A stretch of DNA of 64,000 nt from Sporisorium sorghi. Its lineage: Eukaryota; Basidiomycota; Ustilaginomycetes; Ustilaginales; Ustilaginaceae. This document shows, in pieces, positions 42,884-52,691 of the stretch. The position numbers and the translations under genes were made by a program. The stretch lies in assembly GCA_023212695.1 (NCBI GenBank), contig JALCCG010000025.1, positions 1 to 64,000 on the forward strand. Direction: 5' to 3'. Under the pieces are notes generated by a model. That model made no database searches and had not been told where the DNA came from. It saw only the letters and a list, made by a program, of their open reading frames with translations. Position 1 is the stretch's first letter. Every line of letters begins with the position of its first letter.

Positions 42884-45800
42884 CTACTCGCCAGTAAAGA
42901 GATGCTTGAATCTAGACTCCTTGCAAAAGTTGCAGCAGAGCGAGCCGGCGCCGCTTGAGTGATCCGCCTCGGCCTTCACGCGTGCTTCCTGCGGCAAAGG
43001 CCACCAGAAGGGCGAGAAGCGCGTATTGCATCCGGCGCAGCACTTGGCCTTCGCCTGCTTCGCCTCGGGCTCCACTGATCCCGTCAGACTCTTGTTCCCC
43101 ACCATCACCGCCGGAGTGTCAGCCACGAGCGAGTCATACCGCTTCGCCCTCCTCAGAAGCGCGTAGCCCGAGTCCCCGCCGACCAACGCACCCGCCGCGA
43201 GGCTGATACACTTGTTCGCCCGTACGAACATCTGCAGGCTCGTCAACCCCGTGCGCGGATCCACCTCGGCCAAGTCGTACAGCTTCTTGGCCTTGGCCAC
43301 CTCTTTATGCTCGCGACACCAGATCTGCGGCACCATGTGTCCCGTCTCGCCCTTGAACGTCAGTGTCGAGATCACCTCGCGCCGCGTACTTTTCACGGGG
43401 ACGATCTCAAACGCCAGCGTGTACCCCGGCTGCTGGTTGTGCGCACAGCTCACGTGGAACTTCTTGCGACACCCTGGGTCGGAACAGGTTACGCACGCAC
43501 CCCGCGCGATCTCGCAGATGCAGCAGACCGCTTCGTACCGCCACTGGGGCAGGTTGCCGCACGACTCGACGGTCTTGAGCCGCGTCGTATCCGAGAACAC
43601 GACTTCGGGCATGAAGACGGCGCACAGCACGTGTGCCCAGTTGTTGCACTCGGTCGGCTTGAACGCGTCCAGCGCTCCCAGCGGCGCTTTCACCACGTGC
43701 GGCGCCAACCCAACACTCGCTGCACCGCCTTCCTTCTTGACACCTTCCTCAGCCGCCGCCGCCGCCGCCGCAGCAGCAGCAGCAGCAGCGACAGCAGACG
43801 CCTTTGGCCGGCCCCTCGCCTTCCCCTCCCCACTGCCCGCCGCAGCAGCCGCATGCTTGGCCGAGTTCGCCGCCGCATCCTGCTGCGCTGCGGGCGAGCA
43901 CAGAATGCACCGCGGCAGCAGCGCCGCCTCGGGCGTCTTTTCGTTGTGGCACGGATCGCACAGCCACGCATCCATCTCGATCTCGGCATCCGTCAAGCCG
44001 TAGCAGCCCTGATGCACGCTGAGCGAGCACTGGCGGCACTGCGCGAGCTTCTTCTTGGGCTCGATGCGCTTGCACATGACACACTTGAGCGGCTCCGGTT
44101 TGGGCACGGGCGGTGGAGCAACGGGCGCTGGACTCGTCGCTGGCGTAGTACCTTTGCCGTCGCGCGACGTGCGTGCGAGTTTGGACGGCGGCGCAACACC
44201 GAGTCCGTCCTCGGACGCACCCGAGGCAGCGGCGGCTGCAGCGGCGGCAGACTTGTTGCGCGTGTTGACAGACACCAGGTCCGGATTGAACGTCTCGGCG
44301 GCGTACTTGCGCCAGTGGATGCCGCAGTTGACGCACAGCACACGGTTGGCGAGCGATGCCGGTCCCTTGTACCAGATGCGGCTTGACGTGGTCGAGCACA
44401 TGGCGCACGACGTCGACGGGCCCGAGGGCGCATCATCGCCATACACCGATAGCGAGGGCGAGACCGCACGCGACGTGGTCGGCTTGGGCGCTGCGGGGGC
44501 TGTAGCCGTCGACGACGCCGCAGTTCGCCCAGCCCCATTCGCCCTGTCCTTCTTCGAGTGGCTCGACGCTGGCTTGACTTGCTGCTGCGGCTGCTGCGGC
44601 CGACTCGCTTCGAGATCCGCCTTGATCCGCGCCATCTTCCAGACGACAAAGTAGCGCACAATGTCCGACACCTTTTTGGTAGGAATGAACTTCTTGAGCT
44701 GCTTCATGTCCGAATTGACCTGCGAAATGCCGGACTCGAACTGCTTGGCCTCCTTCGACGTCCAGTGGTCGATGCGGAGCTGCTTGTTGGTGCTGGCCGA
44801 CATGGCCATGAGCGCCTGCACGGGGTCTCCCTCCTTTTCGGTGAAGGTCGCGAGCGCGCGGTTGAGCAGATCGACATGATGAGGCGGAACCGTCTTGAAG
44901 TGCGCTTGCACAGCTTGCACGTACGCTTTGAGCACCTGCTCGGACTCCGAGACAGAGGGCAGGAAGATGGGCTCGACGCTCTCGTCACTGCCTCGCTCGA
45001 ACTCTGGTGGATCCGAGGGCAGCAAAAGTGGTGCAGCGGCGGGAGTACTGCTGCCTGTCGTAGGCGTGTCAGACCTTTCGACAGCGTCGCGTTTGCGCTT
45101 GAACGGTCGACCCTTTTTCTTATGAGAGTTGCTCGCTGTAGCACCTGGTTGGCTTGTGCTCGCGGCCGCCGATCCAGCTGCGGCATCTTCGCCCGCCGCA
45201 GCGGCAGTCTCGTCCTCCTTGGCCTTCTCCTTGGAGCGGCAGTGCACACCGAGACCTGCCTCCTTCTGCTCTTCCCACGTCGGCAGCGAGGCCTGATATT
45301 TGGGACCCAGTCGGGTGGTGGCAATAGGGTAGACCGAGTCGTGCGGATCAAGCACGTCCATGGCATTGGTGTGCTGGCCAAAGTAGCGATACGGCCAGCG
45401 GTTGAAGCAGCGCGTGCCGCGGAGGTCGTCGCTCGTCTTTTCCGGTGCCGGACTGCTGTCGGGCGTGTTGCTCGCCGAAGCGATCTCGTTGCCTGCGGTG
45501 CCTCTCCTCGTCAACGTCTGTCGTCCCTTGGCACGCGGCGCACCACGTCCCTTATTAGCAGCGAGGGTGATCTGATGCTGGGCTTGAGGGTTGGCGGTGC
45601 TGGAGCCGTTGGCGCTAGATGAAGCCGACATGAGCTGGCCGCCCGTCTGCAGGGTGAGCTCGACGTCCTGCTCGTGTCGACGCGAACAGGGAGCGCAGGT
45701 CCAACTGTATCCCTTGGCGGGCTTGGAGAGGAGTGGTGGGTTGAGGCACTTCATGTGGAAGAACTTTTTGCACGTGTCGCAGCGAACCGACTCGGGTCCA

Positions 45801-46507
45801 GACGCCCATCGATGGCAGACGGCGCATCCTCGCAGCGCGTCGGTGAGGTCGTTGATCATGCCGACTTCGGCGACGACAAACGAATAGCGTGTGCGCAGCG
45901 TTGTGAGCACCTCTGGCGGTGCGTTCTGCACCTTTTCCGTAGGGATGACGTCGTAGAAGCGGTGGATGTAGCGGTCGTAGAGCTGGTAGTAGTAGAAGTG
46001 GTCCTCCTTCTTCTTCCACTGAGAGACGTCCGGGGCTGTGCCGTTGCCGATCAGGTCTCGATGACGGACTTGGCAGATGCCGCGCACATTTTCCAGGCTA
46101 AAGACGTCGGAATGCATGGTGGCGACGAGCAGGCGAGGGTCGTTGGTGCTGCGGAGGCTGATGTCGCGCATTCGCAAGAAGACGTTGGCTCGGACCTGCA
46201 AGGTGCCAGAGGAGCTTGCGAGGGCAGCTGCGCCACTGCGAGACGAGGCGGCGGTGACAAACTCCATGACCCTGGCAATCATGTAGGGCTCGCCGGCGCC
46301 TGGTGCCCATGCAGGAGAGAGGTAGATGTGGTCGTTGATGCCGATCATCTTTCCGTCCCGGATGGCAACGCGAGTGACGGGGGCAGCGGACTTGGCGGTG
46401 GAAGTGGAAGGGGCGCAAGCATCTAGGAGGGCCTGCTGCTGCTGTTGCTGCTGGAGACCGGACTTGGAGGCGGTCAAGCCGGTGGCAGCTAGTGAGGAGG
46501 AGGCCAT
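42884..46507 (-). CDS. SNT2: Snt2-like chromatin reader (BAH, PHD, SANT, extended PHD)
   Basis: The 1207-residue single-exon frame starts at 46507. Domains in order: BAH (about 50-185), PHD finger (228-274, CAVCHRWASGPESVRCDTC), ELM2-like stretch (about 365-410), SANT (about 576-625, DHWTSKEAKQFESGISQ), GATA-like C-x2-C pairs (about 700-735), second PHD (about 808-860, CVMCKRIEPKKKLAQCRQC), extended PHD (about 950-1035, with CNNWAHVLCAVFMPEV and CCICEIARGACVTC), and a C-terminal C-x2-C/C-x2-C finger with WWP. This order defines the Snt2 family, which in yeast joins Ecm5 and Rpd3 in a histone-deacetylase complex controlling stress genes and also has ubiquitin-ligase activity. Poly-Gln and poly-Ala runs separate domains. 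Confidence 0.94.
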   Translation of the reverse strand: MASSSLAATGLTASKSGLQQQQQQQALLDACAPSTSTAKSAAPVTRVAIRDGKMIGINDHIYLSPAWAPGAGEPYMIARVMEFVTAASSRSGAAALASSSGTLQVRANVFLRMRDISLRSTNDPRLLVATMHSDVFSLENVRGICQVRHRDLIGNGTAPDVSQWKKKEDHFYYYQLYDRYIHRFYDVIPTEKVQNAPPEVLTTLRTRYSFVVAEVGMINDLTDALRGCAVCHRWASGPESVRCDTCKKFFHMKCLNPPLLSKPAKGYSWTCAPCSRRHEQDVELTLQTGGQLMSASSSANGSSTANPQAQHQITLAANKGRGAPRAKGRQTLTRRGTAGNEIASASNTPDSSPAPEKTSDDLRGTRCFNRWPYRYFGQHTNAMDVLDPHDSVYPIATTRLGPKYQASLPTWEEQKEAGLGVHCRSKEKAKEDETAAAAGEDAAAGSAAASTSQPGATASNSHKKKGRPFKRKRDAVERSDTPTTGSSTPAAAPLLLPSDPPEFERGSDESVEPIFLPSVSESEQVLKAYVQAVQAHFKTVPPHHVDLLNRALATFTEKEGDPVQALMAMSASTNKQLRIDHWTSKEAKQFESGISQVNSDMKQLKKFIPTKKVSDIVRYFVVWKMARIKADLEASRPQQPQQQVKPASSHSKKDRANGAGRTAASSTATAPAAPKPTTSRAVSPSLSVYGDDAPSGPSTSCAMCSTTSSRIWYKGPASLANRVLCVNCGIHWRKYAAETFNPDLVSVNTRNKSAAAAAAAASGASEDGLGVAPPSKLARTSRDGKGTTPATSPAPVAPPPVPKPEPLKCVMCKRIEPKKKLAQCRQCSLSVHQGCYGLTDAEIEMDAWLCDPCHNEKTPEAALLPRCILCSPAAQQDAAANSAKHAAAAAGSGEGKARGRPKASAVAAAAAAAAAAAAAEEGVKKEGGAASVGLAPHVVKAPLGALDAFKPTECNNWAHVLCAVFMPEVVFSDTTRLKTVESCGNLPQWRYEAVCCICEIARGACVTCSDPGCRKKFHVSCAHNQQPGYTLAFEIVPVKSTRREVISTLTFKGETGHMVPQIWCREHKEVAKAKKLYDLAEVDPRTGLTSLQMFVRANKCISLAAGALVGGDSGYALLRRAKRYDSLVADTPAVMVGNKSLTGSVEPEAKQAKAKCCAGCNTRFSPFWWPLPQEARVKAEADHSSGAGSLCCNFCKESRFKHLFTGE

Positions 46508-47217
46508 GATGGCAGCGGTTGCGTGCTTGCTGCTTCAGAAAAGCTGCAGCACTGTAGACGCCTACCTGATTAAGAGGGAGTGTTGAATGCTCGTGTCGAG
46601 AGCACCGCCGAACTTTAGGAGGGGCTTGAAACGAGCAGTTCAGCCTCGTGACAGAGGCGGGCTGGGCAAGTGAATCAGGCTTAGCCCTAGCAGCCGGAGT
46701 GTCGAAGAGGAAGGAGGAGGGGAGCGAGGATGACTGTGGGCTGAACAGAGGGGGTGGAGGGTAATGGCCAGGCCTTGTGTACCTCGAAATCTCCTTGACC
46801 GCGAGCCAGCTGATGCAGCTGACTTGGCTGATGTTGAGGAAAGGTGTGAGGATGAGGAAGGAGAGGATCTGGAAAGGATGAGGCCAGGTGGTGTAAGCGG
46901 ACGACCGGGGCAGGAAGAAAAAAAAATAATCCCAGTGAAGCAGCGCCGCACTGTGCCACGGAGGGACGATCCGAATCACCACTAGAATGGGACGGGCAGA
47001 GGAAGAGGGGAAGAGAGAGGAGGAAGCATGTAGGGCGGGTGGTGGTCGACGTCGGCGACGATGTCAATGACGACCGTAAAGGAAGATGTTGGTGAGGGGA
47101 GGTGAGAAGAAGAGAAAAAGGGGAGGGAGGGAGGGAAAGAGAGCGGGAGTGCAACGAGGACGATGACGGGTTTGGTTTCGACGTGAGGCGCAGAGGCGGA
47201 CGGTGGGAAAGGGAAAG

Positions 47218-47250
47218 AAAAAAAAAAAAAAAAAAACAAAAAAAAAAAAA
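47218..47250. repeat. A19-C-A13 tract
   Basis: Nineteen A, one C and thirteen A, followed by three to four TAA units. It is about 710 bp upstream of the Snt2 start codon, reading as T-runs on that gene's strand. Confidence 0.93.
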
Positions 47251-49489
47251 TAATAATAATGCCAGACCACCAAAAGACCAAACAGCGCATAGAGTGAGGC
47301 AAAAATAACGTCAGTTGTCTTCCTGAGACTAAAGCGTGGGTAGCAGATACGGCGCACGGCGTGCTTGTCGATCAATAGCCGAGATTTGCGAAGCAGTGTG
47401 GGAGCAGCTGCGCAATGGTGAGGGTGACAGAGGGTCTGAGGGGAAGGGGGACGGCCCAAGATGAGAAGTTTGCGGGATCGAGCAGCGCGGCAATCATGCT
47501 CAGTATTCAGAGGGGATGAGGGAGAGGGAGAGGGATGGAAATCGGGATGCTGCGGTCGAAGAGTGTTTGTGGGACGAGGGCGGATGCTGGTGATGAGGGG
47601 AGGCGAAGAACCCGAAGCGAAGCCAATGGGGTCCAGAGCTAGGCTGACGAGAGGGATGATGGAGCGGGAGGAGGGCTGAGCTGAGTGGACGGTCGTGGTG
47701 TTCACTCAAGAGACACGAGCCAATGGATTCGGTGAGAGTTGTCGGGCTCATCATCGCGCCGTGCCGATCACATGCGATTATCCGCATAGCCTTCGGGGGA
47801 TGTTGGAGGCGTCGACGGAAAAGAGGGTCGTCATGCTCAAGCCGGGAAGGACAAATGCGCATCCTCAACTGGCGAGCACGAGGATCGGGAGGGAGCAGCA
47901 CACGATGCGCTTGAATGGAAGAGGGACAGAGAGAGGATGGACAACCAAGACTGGGCCCACGAGAGTGCCATCACGGCGGATGGGGGAAGGAATGGTAGGG
48001 GAAAGCCGGGACGAGCACAAGACAAAAAAGGGACATAGAAGGAGCGCAAACGAGCCGGTCAGAAACGTACCTGCTTTGTCAAGTTGGAATGACCGATGCA
48101 GGACGGTGCGCCGAGAATGGTGAGAGGTTGGTAGAGAAGGAGGAGCGAACGATGGATGAGTAGCAAACGTGCTTTGCGTTTGAGACTCGAAGGAGTGAGA
48201 GAGGTGGGAAGGAAGGATGAAAAGCGAGTTGGCCAAGCCACTGGAAGTAGCAAAGCAGGGTAAAGCGGTCAAGGTTGAGGAGGCGAAAGAGAGAGAGAGA
48301 GAGAGAGTGGAGCGTAGAGTAGAGTATTGGCAGTGGCAGAGTAGAGTGGGTAAAAGGAATCCAAGTGCAAAAGGATGCGCCGCCGCCTTGTTGGAAGAGC
48401 AGACCGAGACAAATTGTTTTGTGACACAGAGCAGAGCAGAGCACAAAGGACGGAGGCACAAAGGCACGAACCCTGGCCAAGTCAGTTGGGCATTAATTTT
48501 GACACGCAGCGGGCAGGGTCGACGTTGATTGCCACCAGCCAGATGGCTCAGTTTCGACCAAAGCATGCTCCTCACTCTTGTAGACTGTCGCCCTCAGAAG
48601 GTCATCGCGGCCTCTTCCTGCCTCGCAACGACACGCAAGATCAACTGTAGATGACCTTCGTACAATGAACGTGATTCCAGGGAATTAAGTCGCCAATCAA
48701 GTGTCACACGATCATCGCAGGCAGCGCAACACCTACAGCACAAAGCCCGGGCTCATCAGACTGTACAAAAGCCATCTCAGCATCTCATCGCACTCAGGAC
48801 GTCTTCATACTCGAGTCTGACCAAAAGGGACGATCGTCTTACCCTTCGAATGGTCGGGCAGGGGACCGCCGGCTAGTTCCACCAACGACATCAACAAGTT
48901 GGCACTAGCGCTCCTTTTCCTCCCTCGTTTCGATGCTCATCTTCGAGCGTAGCTGGCTCTCAACGAGATCATATGACCGACATATATGTAGACCTCTTCA
49001 GCGATCAGCTCATACGTCCAAGAGAGGCCGGATGCAGACAGAGACTGTATTGAGAACCGAACCTCGACGCGAGCCGCGATAAGTCGATCCCCCCATACTT
49101 GTACGTCTCGCCTGTTGTTCGGTGTCATTGTGCTGTTTCGACATCTTCTGAGCATCCTCTGGGAGTATCTGTGGGTAGTCGCGATGGCAAGAGTGGCCTT
49201 GTCGCGATCGAATGAGCAAAACGGGCTGAGTGGTCCTATAATTCCGAGCCCCCTCCCGCCCGCTGACGATTCGGTCGCGCATTTTCAAATTCGAGCGTAT
49301 GAGCAAACCAAGAGCTCGTTTGACTGCCGTTGTCGAGTATCTCCAGCACTGATCAGCCTGAGACGATCAGACTTGTAGCATGTACCAAGTTGTGGCTCGG
49401 ACGACGACGACGAGCTGGCAGTGTAGGAGTCGGATGACGGGTGAGCTCGGCAGTGCATCAGGCCAAGTCCAATTTGGCGGTCAACGACA

Positions 49490-49530
49490 TTTATTTTTAT
49501 TTTTATTTTTTCTCTCTCTCTCTCTCTCTC
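49490..49530. repeat. ATTTTT repeats followed by (TC)10
   Basis: Three ATTTTT-like units pass into ten TC units. The tract lies about one kilobase upstream of the WD40 gene. Confidence 0.9.
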
Positions 49531-50284
49531 TTTTTCCGCATCTCGGATGCCGTGCACAAAGGGAAGGATTTCGAGACTGGCAAGTCGCCCTCTTCAGAAA
49601 AAGCGAAAGGCGGCGTTTTTTATGGAAACCCTTCAGACACCGCTCAACCGCCAATCAGAGAGCGAAGCGAGCGTTTTCTCTCCGCTTATCCTTTGCCAGA
49701 AGTCCAGATCACAATGATGGAAGCTGCTGAAGCAAGTGTCTGGAACTGCTTTGTTGTATGCAACCAGTACACTCGACCAAAGCCGTGTCAAGCCCATTGC
49801 AAACAGTCAAAGATAGCGAGGTGGGCATCGGGTTTTTACGAAAAATGTTAGAGATCCGTAACTGACATGTTGAAAATTTTCGTCTGACGCCTCGGCTTGA
49901 CCGTTAGCCAAGAGACGTGACGAGATGTTTGACAGCAGCAACTGTGATCTGTCACACAAAAGAGGCTGGCTATTGGTTCAATGATGCTGTCACTGGCTCA
50001 TTCGGCTCATGCTGTCGAGGAAGAGATCGACCATCTTGTCGACTGCATTGAACGACAGCGTCACCCTAACGACACTTGAAACTTGCATGCATCTCTTCAC
50101 AACCTGAACCGGGAAAATTGCATGTGGAGCAAAACGAGAGGGTGCGCGCAATCCTCTGCTCAAGTGCCGTGATTGGATCGGAAAAAAAGGGTCTGAGAAC
50201 AAGGTGCATCTGCATGCATCACTGCGCTCAGCAGCCGCCCCTTTGGATTCACACACTCACACTGCCTGACGCCTCACTTTGACG

Positions 50285-50307
50285 CTCTCTCTCTCTCTCT
50301 CTCTCTC
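50285..50307. repeat. (CT)11 tract in the WD40 gene promoter
   Basis: Eleven CT units plus a C, about 200 bp upstream of the WD40 start codon and followed by a further C/T-rich leader. Such tracts are common near transcription starts in fungi and may be part of the core promoter. Confidence 0.9.
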
Positions 50308-50445
50308 GCGATTGTCACATCCGACGCCCAACTCGACATCCGACTGTTGCTCTCGCCTTTTCTCTCGATCATCACCGCCACCACCATCATCACCCCTCGT
50401 TTGTCTCGCTCGATCCGATTCGCTCGTTCACCGACATACCTCCAG

Positions 50446-50475
50446 ATGAAATCACACGTCGCTCTCTCATCATAG
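50446..50475 (+). promoter_or_regulatory. short upstream ORF before the WD40 gene
   Basis: An ATG at 50446 opens a nine-codon frame (MKSHVALSS) ending in TAG at 50473-50475, 28 bases before the main ATG at 50504. If the transcript begins upstream of 50446, it could lower or regulate translation of the main frame. Confidence 0.4.
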
Positions 50476-50503
50476 TCACATCCTCCAGTGACTTTTCTTC
50501 ACA

Positions 50504-52387
50504 ATGACTCTTTCAGTCGACCACATCGACGTCGAGCCAGACATCATCCCTGCTCGCGTCAACATCCATCATCTCCAACTTCGCGATCTCCTCCAGCCCA
50601 CCGGCGTCAAGGATAAGGTGCTCTTCGTGAGCCGTTTACAAGTCGAGCAGGCTGATTTCACCACGCTCAAGCCGCCGTCGACCTACTGCACGCTCGATTT
50701 CCAGCCCAACTGCCTCACCTCCGGCTGTGGACTTCTCGCTGCAGGCGGTCAGCATGGCGAGCTGGCTCTACGTCCGCTTCACTCTCCCTCGTCTTCCGCT
50801 GCCAGCTCGCATCTGGATTCTTCGTATGCAGAGAGACCACCTGCGCCCTGGCTGCTGCGCACACCGACAGGAGGCTCGATCAACAATGCCATCACCATCC
50901 AGCATGATCTCAACCATCCTCCCAACAGCTCCCGCTATTCGTCTTCCTACGCTGCTGCATCCTCTTCCTCGAGCCCTTCTAAGCCAGACCTCGTAGACGC
51001 TTCCCCAACGCAGTCTTACTCACCCTGGGCCAGGGACGAGCCCTCGTCATTCGCCTCTTCTTTCTCCAATGTCGCCAGACCAGGATTGCTTTTCGGCGAC
51101 CAAGAGATGGAAGCAGAGCTCTCGCAGAGCGTCTTCGACGAGCTAGCCGCTGCCTACGGCTTTGACCCAAGCTCGGTCAACCGCAGTTCGAGATGGCGTC
51201 GCTCGTCACAAGCACATGCAGCTGCAATCACCACTCCTCCCATTCCTGAGCACATCGTAGCGCCGATCAAAGTCATGGTCTCGAATAACGACCAGTCCAT
51301 CAAGCTATACAAGCTTCGCCCGCCCAAATCCACCCCAGGTGCTGGCGGCCGCATCGAGTCTGGTCTGCCTGGCCTGTCCCGCAACACGACCCTTCATTTC
51401 TCCACAGCGATCAACCATTCTTCGCTCTCGCCCGACCAGCGCACGCTCATAGCCGTAGGGGATACACCTGAGGTGTTCATCCATTCCGTCTCTCGATCGG
51501 GGGAGCATGTCAAGCTGGCCACCTACACTGCCTCGAGCGATGCGTGTTTCTCGACCACCTGGTCGCCCGACGGCTCCAAGTTTGCCGTTGCGAGCCAGGA
51601 CGGCGTCGTGTCCGTCTGGGATGTGCGCAGCAGCAGGAGACTGGCGGCGGTGAGCACGAGCCAGGCGAGTGCGGGTAGCGGTGCAGCGCGCGTTGCCAAG
51701 TTCTCGCCGTGCGGTCGGTTCTTGGCATTCACCGAGCATCGCAACTTTTGGAACGTTACGGATACGGTGACGTTTCAGGAGACGCAGAGCATCCCGGCGC
51801 CCGTTGCGCCTGCTGCGGCGGCGGCTTGCAGTGCGGATACGAGCGGTGGTAGCCCGAGCGTCAGTGTTGGGGGTAGTGCGGGTGCTGGAGCCAGCAGCGT
51901 GATCGGCGGCGAAGGATGGCTGGAGCGACGTTTGGCTGCCGACGAGCGCTTTCGCATGGTTACGGGCGGGGAGGAGGCCATCGCACGCGATCGTGAGCGC
52001 AGGAGCATGATCCACGCCACGTTTATGCGAGAATGGAACCGCGCCATCAACCTCGTCGACCGCGTCTCGGACAGCAACACCAACGGCAATGCCACAGCGA
52101 GGCCCAACTACCTGCCGGACTGGCTGACCAACCCGACCGCCACCACGCCCACCGCGTCGATTGCGCGGAGGCAGGACCTGCTCACTGCGGCACTGGCGCA
52201 GCCCGCAGCGCGCGCCCAGGCAGCTGTGCACGGAGCGGCAGCGCATTCGCACTCGCACTCGATCAACATCAGCGGCCTCTGTTGGGCCCCCGACGCAGAG
52301 CACGTCTACGTCTCGACCGAGCGTGTGATTGCGCGCTACAGCGTCAACGATACCCGGCTGGCGGTGTCCAAGGCTGGCCTGCTCTGA
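50504..52387 (+). CDS. WD40-repeat protein, fungal family of unknown function
   Basis: The 627-residue intronless frame starts in the context CACAATGA. Weak WD-type blades are visible: CGLLAAGGQHGELALRPL, VMVSNNDQSIKLYKLRP, DQRTLIAVGDTPEVFIHSVS and the clearest, FSTTWSPDGSKFAVASQDGVVSVWDVRSS. After the last comes AKFSPCGRFLAFTEHRNFWNVTD, which recalls the short conserved block DUF2415 found in fungal WD40 proteins of unknown role. The C-terminus has another blade-like segment (ISGLCWAPDAEHVYVSTERVIARYSV). Ser/Ala-rich insertions split the propeller. A scaffold role is likely, but partner and pathway are unknown. Confidence 0.85.
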   Translation: MTLSVDHIDVEPDIIPARVNIHHLQLRDLLQPTGVKDKVLFVSRLQVEQADFTTLKPPSTYCTLDFQPNCLTSGCGLLAAGGQHGELALRPLHSPSSSAASSHLDSSYAERPPAPWLLRTPTGGSINNAITIQHDLNHPPNSSRYSSSYAAASSSSSPSKPDLVDASPTQSYSPWARDEPSSFASSFSNVARPGLLFGDQEMEAELSQSVFDELAAAYGFDPSSVNRSSRWRRSSQAHAAAITTPPIPEHIVAPIKVMVSNNDQSIKLYKLRPPKSTPGAGGRIESGLPGLSRNTTLHFSTAINHSSLSPDQRTLIAVGDTPEVFIHSVSRSGEHVKLATYTASSDACFSTTWSPDGSKFAVASQDGVVSVWDVRSSRRLAAVSTSQASAGSGAARVAKFSPCGRFLAFTEHRNFWNVTDTVTFQETQSIPAPVAPAAAAACSADTSGGSPSVSVGGSAGAGASSVIGGEGWLERRLAADERFRMVTGGEEAIARDRERRSMIHATFMREWNRAINLVDRVSDSNTNGNATARPNYLPDWLTNPTATTPTASIARRQDLLTAALAQPAARAQAAVHGAAAHSHSHSINISGLCWAPDAEHVYVSTERVIARYSVNDTRLAVSKAGLL

Positions 52388-52691
52388 CTTGGCGCCGACA
52401 TGCACCCACTCCCGCTCAAGCTGCGAGCTCATTCGACCCGCTTTACACACTCACTCGCAATCGCAACTCGCATCTCCACACTCCACACACGGCGACAGAA
52501 TGAGTAAGAACTGTGCTTGCTATGACTGCGTGTAGACCGGAAAACTACAAAAGGCCGCCCCTACGAGAAAAAGGTGAAAGTGAAACCTAGATGCTTTGCT
52601 TTAAAGTACAATGTGATGGATTATGTCTGGTGAGAAAGGATGCTAAGAGAAACTACTGGTGTGCGAACGAGTGCTGGAGTGACGGGGAAGA
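52388..52691. other. convergent 3' region
   Basis: This 304-bp gap lies between the stop codons of the WD40 gene and the cyclin gene and should contain both 3' UTRs. Nothing else was recognised. Confidence 0.65.

Larger units (their letters stand above)
46508..50503. other. 4-kb divergent intergenic region
   Basis: No gene recognised between the Snt2 start (minus) and the WD40 start (plus). From 46508 to about 48400 the plus strand is strongly purine-rich, so the Snt2 coding strand is pyrimidine-rich, as in a very long leader or spliced 5' UTR. A donor-like CAG|GTACGT on the minus strand near 48070 would fit a leader intron. The part beyond 48600 is unremarkable up to the CT-rich WD40 promoter. 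Homopolymer and microsatellite runs are listed separately. Confidence 0.55.

Noticed and set aside
47865..48575. 236-codon minus-strand frame upstream of Snt2
   Set aside because: Composition is Ser/Leu/Pro only because the strand is CT-rich; no domain and no conserved pattern.
51305..52450. 381-codon minus-strand frame over the WD40 gene
   Set aside because: Antisense shadow without any recognisable motif.
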